NCBI RefSeq assembly: GCF_000454545.1
Contig: NZ_CM002139.1
Span: forward strand, 2,343,926 to 2,404,648
Source: Xanthomonas cassavae CFBP 4642
Lineage (GTDB): Bacteria; Pseudomonadota; Gammaproteobacteria; Xanthomonadales; Xanthomonadaceae
Direction of reading: 5' to 3'
Length of the DNA stretch: 60,723 bases
Shown here: piece by piece, positions 17,810 to 25,766 of the stretch
How the letters are laid out: every line of letters begins with the position of its first letter
Numbering within the stretch: position 1 is the first letter of the stretch
Position numbers and translations under genes: made by a program
The notes under the pieces: model-generated
Told to the model about the DNA's origin: nothing
Databases searched by the model: none
What the model saw: the letters and a program-made list of their open reading frames with translations, nothing else

Positions 17810-19957
17810 TCAGAAAGAGTATTGGAACCCCAGCCCCAGCGTGCGGCCGCGCGCCGGCAAGCCGGTGACGACGCCTGGAGCAGCGTAGTTGCCGTAGAGG
17901 TCGTAGCGATCGTCGCCGAGATTGTCAGCCCAGGCATACAGCTCGGCGTTGCCGTTTTCCAGGCCGATGCGCAGGTCGATTTTCTGGTAACCGGCCAGGT
18001 CGAAGTTGTTCTGTGGATTGGCCGGACGATTGCCGACCCCGCGGTAGCCCAGACGTGCGTTCAGCGCGGGCGCCCCCAGGCCCCAGAACTGGGCCAGCTC
18101 GCGGTGGTAGGCAAGACTGAGGTTGCCGCTCAGGTGCGGAACATCGGAGACACGGTTGCCGGCGGCGACATCGCCACCGGAGACGCCAATGGCGGTACTG
18201 GTGATGTTGGCATCGATGTAGCTGAGGCCGGCGCCGAGCGTCCAGCCGCTCGGCAGGTGCCAGTTGCCCTGCAGTTCGGCGCCCTTGCTGCGGGTGTCCG
18301 CATTGACCGTGCTGACCGCCAGCGTCGCGACATCGTAGCCAAGCAGATGGTCGTCGCGGACCTGGTTCAGGTACACCGCGCCGTCCAGCGAGAAACGTTG
18401 GTCTGCGGACGCATGCTTGAAGCCGATCTCGCTGCTGTTCACCGTGGCGGCGCGATAGGGCCGGCTGTCGATCGGCTGGGTCGCGTAGTCGTTGAACCCT
18501 TGCGATTTGTAGCCGCGTGCGTACACCGCGTACACGTTGGTGGTGTCGCTCCAGGCGTAGGACAGCGCGGTGCGGCCGGTCAGGTAATCGTCGCCAACCC
18601 GGCGGCTGTCGCCGACAGCGCTGCCGCTGACGCGATACAACCCGTGATAGGTCTTGCGATCGCGCGAGTAGCGCAACCCGCCGGTAAGCTTGAACGTCTG
18701 GCCCAAGGGCAGCGTGGCCTCGCCGTACAGCGCATAGCTGTCGGTGCCGAAGTCGCGCAGCTGCTGGTTGCCGGTGCTTGCAAACAGCGAGTCGAAACTG
18801 CGCTGCGAGTGCAGCAGGTTCACCCCGGTTACCCAGAACATCTGCGCCTGCGGCAACGAGGACCAACGCAGGTCCTGGCTGTTGACGCGTTCTTCGGAGA
18901 CGTCGGTGGCCAGATACTCGAACGCCGAGCCGAACAGGGCCTGGGTGAGGCGGCGGTCGTACCCCTTGCCGCCGGTGAAATCGGCGCAGGTATGTGCGGT
19001 GATCGAAGTGATGCGGCTGTTGTCGAGGTCATGCTCGATCTGCAGCGAGTAGCGCCGCATTTGCTTGCGGTTGCCATCGAACACGCCAGGTGTCAGGTCC
19101 AGGCTGGGTTGCTCGCCGAACGGACGCAGCACCTCCTGTGCCACTTCATGGCGGGTATTCTGGCCCTCGAGAATCAGCAGCGCCTTGGTGCTGTCGGCAA
19201 GGTCCCATAACAGGCTGCCGCGCAGCGCGGTTTCTCTGGGTTCGACCAGCGGGCGGCCGTCCTGTGCGTTATCCACCCAGGCGTCGTAGCCGCTGTGACG
19301 CACCGCGATGTGCCCGGAGAGATGCTCGGACAGCGCGCCGCCGAGCGCGGCTTCCTGCAACTGCTGGCCCTGCTCGCCGGCTTCCACGCGCACATAGCCT
19401 TCGCGTTCGCGGGTTGGCCGGCGACTGGTGACATTGATGGCGCCGGCTTCGCTGTTGCGACCGAACAAGGTACCTTGCGGCCCCTTGAGCACTTCGACCT
19501 GCTCGACATCGAAGGTCGCCAACGAGGCGTGGCGCATCGAGATCGCCACGCCATCGACATTCAATACAACCGAGCCGTCGTCCATGCTGACCTGATTGAG
19601 CGAGCCGACGCCGCGGATGCGGACATTGCCGTCGTTGCTGCCGCCGTAGGAGCTCACGTCCACGCCGGGCGTGTTGCGCAGCACCTCCTTGATGTTGAGC
19701 AGACGCCCGGCCTCGATATCGCTGCGGCGCGTCACGCTGAGGCCGAACGGCACATCCTTGGCGCTTTCGTCGGCCAGCCGGGCACTGACGGTGACGGTGG
19801 GCAGATCGGTGGCCTGTTTGGCATCGTCGTTACCGGAGCCGGAGCCGGAGTCGGCGAGCGCGGCTACCGGCAGCAGGGCCATGACGATGGCCGCGGCGGG
19901 CGCGTTGGCGCGGTAACGCGATCTGCCGCGAGCGACAAGCAATACGGTGGACGGCAT
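17810..19957 (-). CDS. TonB-dependent siderophore receptor, FyuA-like (copy 1)
   Basis: A 715-residue outer-membrane receptor. Signal peptide (AAAIVMALLPVAALA), TonB box region (DLPTVTVSARLA), plug domain (LRNTPGVDVSSYGG, VEVLKGPQGTLFGRNSEAGA) and a 22-strand-type barrel ending in the terminal FQYSF. It is a clear paralogue of the receptor at 49828-52002: both share AKDxPFG, VRIRG/VLIRG-type plug motifs and a closing PARGRTLG(L/V)G. It follows the ABC/peptidase-like gene by 81 bp on the same strand and probably shares its transcript. The ATG at 19957 is preceded by AAGGA. No Fur-like box is adjacent. The substrate is likely a siderophore-metal complex; iron versus zinc cannot be decided. Confidence 0.88.
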   Translation of the reverse strand: MPSTVLLVARGRSRYRANAPAAAIVMALLPVAALADSGSGSGNDDAKQATDLPTVTVSARLADESAKDVPFGLSVTRRSDIEAGRLLNIKEVLRNTPGVDVSSYGGSNDGNVRIRGVGSLNQVSMDDGSVVLNVDGVAISMRHASLATFDVEQVEVLKGPQGTLFGRNSEAGAINVTSRRPTREREGYVRVEAGEQGQQLQEAALGGALSEHLSGHIAVRHSGYDAWVDNAQDGRPLVEPRETALRGSLLWDLADSTKALLILEGQNTRHEVAQEVLRPFGEQPSLDLTPGVFDGNRKQMRRYSLQIEHDLDNSRITSITAHTCADFTGGKGYDRRLTQALFGSAFEYLATDVSEERVNSQDLRWSSLPQAQMFWVTGVNLLHSQRSFDSLFASTGNQQLRDFGTDSYALYGEATLPLGQTFKLTGGLRYSRDRKTYHGLYRVSGSAVGDSRRVGDDYLTGRTALSYAWSDTTNVYAVYARGYKSQGFNDYATQPIDSRPYRAATVNSSEIGFKHASADQRFSLDGAVYLNQVRDDHLLGYDVATLAVSTVNADTRSKGAELQGNWHLPSGWTLGAGLSYIDANITSTAIGVSGGDVAAGNRVSDVPHLSGNLSLAYHRELAQFWGLGAPALNARLGYRGVGNRPANPQNNFDLAGYQKIDLRIGLENGNAELYAWADNLGDDRYDLYGNYAAPGVVTGLPARGRTLGLGFQYSF

Positions 19958-20038
19958 GGAGAATCCTTGGATGGGAAAAGGCGGGGAGGAGAGGGGGCTG
20001 GCGCCGCTGCCGCGCCACGATGGGCTGGCATCGCGGAA

Positions 20039-23000
20039 TCAGGGCGGTGGCGGGTTGCCCGCGTCGGGATGCAGCAACATCTGTTGCGGGTTGCGCTGAT
20101 AGGAGGGCCAGGCGTCGAGCAGCAGTCCATCGCTGTCGGATGGATAGCGCGGGTAGCTGGATGGCGCGGCCTGCAACCGCACGCGTCCGTCGTGACGCGT
20201 GAGCAGGCGGTAATGCGGGAGGCTGTCGGTTGCACGTTTCCAGCCGCCGCCGTGCCAGCGCCAGCGGCTGGCGTCGATGCGGGTCCCGGCGCGATCGCGA
20301 TGCAGTGACAGCTGCGAGGCCAGCGGTGCGCCCAGCTGTTCTGCGGCGGCCTGCGGCCCGGCGTGTGCGGCCAGTGCATCGGCCAACGGCACCCGTGCGG
20401 CGAGCTGGCGGGTCAACGCGTCGAAATCCTGCGGGCGCTGGCGCGCGGTCCAGTCCAACGCCGCCAATGCGGCGTAGTGCTGCGCCCAGCCGGAACTGCG
20501 CGCCAGGCTCACCGCATCGACCGGGACATCGCTGTCGGCCAGCACGCGTGCGGTGGTGTCCGAGGCGCGGATCAGCGTCTGCTGCAAGGCAGCCAGCCCA
20601 TCGACATCGCCGACACACAGCAGGCCGAGCGCACCGGCCACCCCGTCGCTCAACCAGGCGGTGCTGCGGCCCTGCCGCAGATCGGCCGCGTTGGCCAGCG
20701 CTTGCCGCGCCAGTGCCGAGGCAATGCGCGCGCGCCGCAGCGAGCGGCCTACGCCCAGATCGGCCACGTCCCAGCTTGGCGCTTCCGGCAGCACCAGGGT
20801 GGTGCCGAGCAGACGTGGTTCGCCCAGGCCGCGCGGCCACTGCGCGATCTCCTGCACCACACCGACGTGTCCCAGCCGCCGCTGCACGCAGGCCTGCATG
20901 GCCTGCACGTCGGCGCCGATACCGGGTGCGCTGTCGGCGCGGTGGCGGTCGTGGGTGATCCGCACTGGACCCACCAGGGTCTGGTGCGGATCAGCCGCCC
21001 ATGCCACTGCGAACGTCAATGGACCCTGCGTCTGGCCATGCGTGACGGCAGTGGAGACGGTGCCGCCACGTTGCAACGACCAATGCCATGTCCCACTCGG
21101 GGCGATCGCGTCGCTGGCGACCGATGCGGCATCGGGCGGCAGGACGACAGCCTCACCCAGGCCGTAGCGACGCCGATCGCCAGCGCTTCTGAGCACCCGA
21201 TCCGGATCCAGCCCCAGCCGCGGTGCAGCGTCCTGCGCACGTAACCAGAAGCCGGCGTGACCCAGCCATGGCGGCTGGCCGTCGGCCGACCATCGGTTGG
21301 GCGCGAGCGACCATCGCAGTCGTACCGTACAGCCGGTGGCACGGGTGGCGCAGGCGCCGAGCGGCACGACCAGATGCGCATGGGCGAGCTCCGCCCCCAC
21401 GCTGCGGCCGTCGACCGTGGCGCGCTGCAGGGCGAATCCGTTCGGCAGTTCGGCATGCAGGTTGCCGGTAGCGGCACGTACGCCGCGCAGCGTCCACTCT
21501 CCCTGCAGGCGCTCGGCGGCTGGATCCAGCTGCAGGCGAAGGTCGCCGCCGGCGACCGTGTAAGCACCGGCGTCGACCAGCCAGCGCCGTTCCCAGGCGG
21601 CGTCATCGCGCTGGATGAGCGCCAACGGCCGATAGCCGCCATTCCCGATCAGCTGGGCATTCAGCAGCGTGCCCAGCCCCAGCAGACCGACCACCGCAAC
21701 GCTGCCGAGCACACCCACCGGTCCGCGCAAGCGGTTGCAGCGCTGCCCGGCGCGCTGGCGCAACCGGCTATCGACACCGCGTGGCAGCACCAGCACCGCA
21801 GCGGCGACCAACAGTGCGCCCAGCGCCAGCTTGTAGCCGTCCAGGGCGAGCAGATACGCGTGCCAAGGCGCCCAGCCGCTCAGCCCCGACAGCTGCAGAT
21901 GGACCGGAATGCCGACCTGGTACAGCGGGTAGTCCGCCATCCCCAGCTCATGGTTCACCACCAGGATGAACGTCAGCAGCATCGACAGGCTGTAGGCGAC
22001 ACCGGCCCGGCGGCACAGCGCATGCACCAGAAAGCTCAATAGGCCCAGCTCGAGCAGCGGCGGCGCCATCACCAGCAGCTGATAGAGCAGGGCATCGCTC
22101 AGGTCCAGGGCTGCAGGCAAGGCAAGGGCGGTAACCAGCACGGCGGCGCCACCCGGCAGCAGCGACAGCAGCACGGTCGTGGCGATCACCGCCAAGGCGC
22201 GCGCGAACGGGCGTAGCCAGATCGGCGCAGGGAGCGCGTCGAACATGCTGTCGAAACCATCCACCTGGTCGCGTCGCCAGAGCCAGCCGACCAAGGCGGC
22301 GATCAGGAACGCGATCACCAGATAGGTGGCGTCCTTGAGCAGCGGCAGCAGCAGGTCCGGTCTTGGCAGCAGCGGGCCGTCGGCATGCCAGATGCCATGG
22401 ACGAATGCGCTGAGCACGCACATGGCGGCCAGGACGGTCATGCCGGCCCACCAGCCACGGCTGCGTGCGAGTTGCCGTAGCTGCCAATACGTTTCCAGCC
22501 ACAGCGCGATCCCCCAGTGCGACGCAGCAACCGGCGCCAGTGACCGCCGCACGGCCAGCATCTGGATGGCCGCCGCGGCGGAAACGGCAGCACGCGGTGG
22601 CGCCGTTTCCAGCACCAGCGATTCGCGTCGGACGCCATGCAGCGCCCAGGCCAGCAGCGCCAGCGGCAGTACACCCCAGACTGCGCGGTTGAGCAGGAAC
22701 CCCGGCGTCATCGGCAGCAATGCGGTGGATTTCTGCAGGGGCGTCCAGGCCTCGATGCGGGTATGCGCAAAGGTGAACAGCGACGGATCCAGTACTGCCG
22801 CCAGCAGCGGATTGATGTCGCCGCCTTTGAGCACCACCACCGCGAACATCCACAGCAGCATCAACAGCGCCGACAGACCGAAGGCGCCGGCCACGCTGCG
22901 GGTGCGCAGGGTGATCAGGTAGTACAGCGCGCCGATGCCGGTGCCGGCCGGCAGCAACAGCCAGCCCCAGGCGAACAGCAAGGCGCGCCATGGCAGGGCA

Positions 23001-23440
23001 GCGATCGAACCGGCTGGCACCAGGCCCAGCCAGCCCAGCACCGGGGCGGCGATGAAACCCACGATCAACGCACTGGCCAGCAGCGCGCCGACCAGTGCGG
23101 CGCCAATGAAGCGTCCCCACAGCAAGGCCGGCAGGCAGATCGGCAGCGACAACACCACTTAATGCAGATCGGCTTGGCGGTCGCGCAGCAGTGGTTGCGC
23201 AAACACCCAGGCCCAGGCGAAGAACAGGAAGAACATGCAGCCGGTGGACATCAGGTAGATCAGGCTGGGAGCGTTGCGCGGAATGTCGGTACCGCCCATC
23301 TGCTGCACGTAGTCGGCATTGGTCAGGCACATCAGCAGATAGCCGGCCAGGCCGACGAAGACCAGGCCGACAATGCCGCTGCGCAACCCGGCGCGCAGCT
23401 CCGCGCGCGCTTCCTGCAGCAGCAGCTGCGCTGCGCTCAT
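20039..23440 (-). pseudogene. ABC-2 permease / M1-peptidase-like fusion, interrupted by in-frame TAA
   Basis: One 1,134-codon reading frame is broken only by TAA at 23159-23161: the first 93 codons end QADLH and the next codons, GTG GTG TTG, continue SLPICLPALLWGRF in the same frame. The two halves make one multi-helix ABC-2-type permease (about 12 hydrophobic segments in the first 500 residues). A C-terminal domain resembling M1 aminopeptidases follows. Where M1 enzymes have HEXXH the sequence reads SALAR (around 20,700), and the following WLSDG replaces WLxEG, so peptidase activity seems lost. GTG at 23158 could restart translation of a 1,039-residue piece, but it would lack the first membrane segments. 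The start overlaps the ATPase gene by 4 bp. Confidence 0.75.
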
Positions 23441-24327
23441 GCCGCCTCCGCGACGTTGGCCTGCGCCTGCGCCAACGCGGCGTAATACACGTCTTCCAGG
23501 CGCGGCAGGTGCGACACGAAGCGGGGATCCGGCGCCTGCTGCGCCAGTGCGATCACGTGTGAGCCCTCGGGGCTAGCGATGGCATGCAGATGGGGCGGCA
23601 GTGGCTGACCGCGCGGCACCACGCAGTGCCACAGGCGACCGCGATAGGGCGCGATCAGCGCGTCCGGGGTACCTTCGGCGACGATGCGCCCGGCCGCCAG
23701 GATCGCCAGGCGCCGGCAGAGATTTTCCACGTCCTCGACGATATGGGTGGACAGCAGCACGATGGCGTTGGCCGCTACCTCGGCAAGGACATGGTGGAAG
23801 CGATTGCGCTCGGCCGGATCCAGCCCGGCGGTCGGTTCGTCGACGATCAGCAGACGTGGCGCGCCGACCAGTGCCAGCGCGATGCCGAAGCGGCGCAGCA
23901 TCCCGCCGGAATAGCTGGCGACCTCGCGGTCGGCGACCTGGGCCAGATTGACCTTCTCCAGCAGGCAGTGCACCTCGTCGCGGCGCTCGCCTCGGTCGGT
24001 GCGTCCCTTGAGCCAGGCGAACCGATCCAGCAGCGTGCGCGCGGACATGCCGGGATAGGCGCCAATCTGCTGCGGCAGATAGCCCAGGCGCCGGCGCAGG
24101 TGGTCAGGGTCTGCGAGCACGTCCACACCATCCAGCTGAATCCGGCCGCTGTCGGGGGGCTGCAAGGTGGCCAGGGTGCGCATCAGGCTGCTCTTGCCGG
24201 CACCGTTGGGCCCGAGCAGCCCATACATGCCGGATTGCACATGCAGGTCCACCCCGGCGAGCGCGTGGACGCCGTTGCGGTAGGTCTTGGTCAAGCCTTC
24301 TATCAGTAAGCCGGAGGGGGCGGTCAT
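23437..24327 (-). CDS. ABC transporter ATP-binding protein
   Basis: A 296-residue ABC-2-type ATPase. Walker A is LLGPNGAGKSS, the Q-loop LGYLPQQIG, the signature YSGGMLRRFG (degenerate LSGGQ) and Walker B LLIVDEPTAGLDP, with the His switch in VLLSTHIVED. It would energise the permease encoded next, whose start overlaps this stop. The ATG at 24327 (MTAPSGLLIEGLTKTY) is chosen; a longer in-frame start adds about 100 residues of low-complexity Arg-rich sequence. An AT-rich palindrome lies 394 bp upstream. With the permease truncated, its present function is doubtful. Confidence 0.88.
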   Translation of the reverse strand: MTAPSGLLIEGLTKTYRNGVHALAGVDLHVQSGMYGLLGPNGAGKSSLMRTLATLQPPDSGRIQLDGVDVLADPDHLRRRLGYLPQQIGAYPGMSARTLLDRFAWLKGRTDRGERRDEVHCLLEKVNLAQVADREVASYSGGMLRRFGIALALVGAPRLLIVDEPTAGLDPAERNRFHHVLAEVAANAIVLLSTHIVEDVENLCRRLAILAAGRIVAEGTPDALIAPYRGRLWHCVVPRGQPLPPHLHAIASPEGSHVIALAQQAPDPRFVSHLPRLEDVYYAALAQAQANVAEAA

Positions 24328-24908
24328 GCGTCCAGTGCCTTGAAGTGGGTGCCGTGAATGTGGAAAAAGCGCAGCGCCGGCGACGTGCTGCGGCAGCGCC
24401 TGCGGAGCGGAGAGGCAGGCGCGTCGATCCGGTCTGGTGCGGCGCCAGTCGGGCAGTGGTGTGTCGTTGCAAGCCATCGCCGACGGCGCAGGGATGCGAG
24501 TCCTTCGCAGCCTCCGGTACCCGCAGAGGCGCGATACCGTCAGTGCAGCTGGGCGATCACAGGCGCAGCGCCGGATTGCCGCCGTCGCGTGCGGGTCCGC
24601 GCCGACATGCGGTGAAACGCCGGCACTTCCACTCACGCGGACAAGGTGTCGATACGCAGCACAGGGGGTGGATGGTCTTGATGCAATCAGGGTCGGGACG
24701 CAGTCGCCAAGTGAACAGGATGTTATGTTTTAACATAACAATTGATGTCCGTCACGGTTGACGTGTTGCGGCAGGGGACGCGATTGGCTGGCGCAGGAAT
24801 TTCCGCGCGCGCAACCGCGCCTCAGGTCTGCAGCGAGCGCAACGCGTGCCGGACCGCGCGCGCGTTGCCGACGGCACCCGCACCATCGGCTAAGGCGTGA
24901 CCGCATGC
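24328..24908. other. Intergenic region with AT-rich palindrome
   Basis: About 580 bp between the ABC ATPase gene and the methyltransferase remnant. I find no convincing gene. The only distinct feature is the palindrome at 24721-24740. The 390-bp leader between it and the ATPase start is unusually long; nothing in it was recognised. Confidence 0.5.
24721..24740. promoter_or_regulatory. Palindromic operator, Zur-box-like
   Basis: TGTTATGTT-TT-AACATAACA has perfect 9-bp arms with a 2-bp spacer, in otherwise very GC-rich DNA. The arms resemble the GTTAT...ATAAC pattern of proteobacterial Zur operators, though the spacing is not identical to the version I remember. TetR-type repressors also use such palindromes. 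Position suggests control of the ABC/receptor module on the minus strand. Confidence 0.5.
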
Positions 24909-25664
24909 TCATGCCCGCCGCAGCAACGCAGCGGGAACCGGGCTGTCGGTCAGTCGCTCGGCGGTGAAGCCGGCTGCAGCGGCTTCGTCCAGTACGGTGT
25001 CCAGACCGAACGCTCGCCACTCGCGCTCGATCGCAAAGCTGCGGAGTTGTGCAGCGCCATCGCTTTGGCCGAAGCGCGTCCGCCAGCGGATGAGCTCCGG
25101 GTCCGCTCCGGCAGGTTGCCCGCTGAGCCAGATCTGGTAACGGTGCCGTCCCACCTGGACGTCGGCCACCTGCGACTCGGGGATGGATTGCGGCCGGTCC
25201 AGCGGCATCACGTCCACCAGCACCACGCCTGCCGGTGCCAGCGCTGCCGCCAGTCGTGGCCAGAGCGCGCGCCGCGTGGGCGGGTCGAAGAAGCCGATGC
25301 ACCCGCAGGCCAGCGCCACATCGATGCTGGCAGGCAACGAGGCCTGGGCGATGTCGGCGGGGTGCACGGTGACCCGGCGGTGCAGTTGGGCGTCGGCAAG
25401 GACGCGCGCCATCAGCCCTGCGCGCATCGAGGCTGAGGGTTATAGGGCGTGGATGTCGGCCAGTGGCAAGGCGTCGGCGATGAGCTCGAGCGCCATGCCG
25501 GTGCCTGTGCCGATGTCGAGCGCGACGCGTGCGTCGGGGCAGGCGGCGCGCAGGGCACCGGACACCGACGCGTGGCGCGCTGTCCAATGTTGCTCGGACA
25601 GGATGTCATACCACTCGGCGGACTGGGTGTAGGCGTCCTGGGATGCGGCGAGGCTGTCTGTCAT
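24909..25664 (-). pseudogene. SAM-dependent methyltransferase split by in-frame TAA
   Basis: Two segments share one frame: 25664-25440 (74 codons) and, after TAA at 25440-25442, a continuation to 24909. The first half has YDILSEQHWTARHASV and the SAM-binding motif ALDIGTGTGMALELIADALP, ending ADIHAL. The second resumes PSASMRAGLMARVLAD, then VALACGCIGFFDPPTRRAL. Class I methyltransferases usually have an acidic residue where the stop lies (HALEPS-type), so a Glu-to-TAA change is inferred. An internal ATG at 25427 could start the second half, but it would lack the cofactor site. The gene begins 103 bp after the salicylate enzyme fusion, so it may have been the last gene of the siderophore operon. 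Confidence 0.75.
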
Positions 25665-25766
25665 GGGGGCTCCTGGTGAGCGGCGATGTGCGGCGATCGA
25701 CGTGGGAGGCAGGCGTTTGTGCGAGGTCGTGCTGGCGGGGGCGTGCTCAGCGAGGTGCAGGGGATG

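Noticed and set aside
23437..24636. A longer 399-residue version of the ABC ATPase
   Set aside because: The extra N-terminal 103 residues show no domain; the ATPase fold begins directly after the ATG at 24327.
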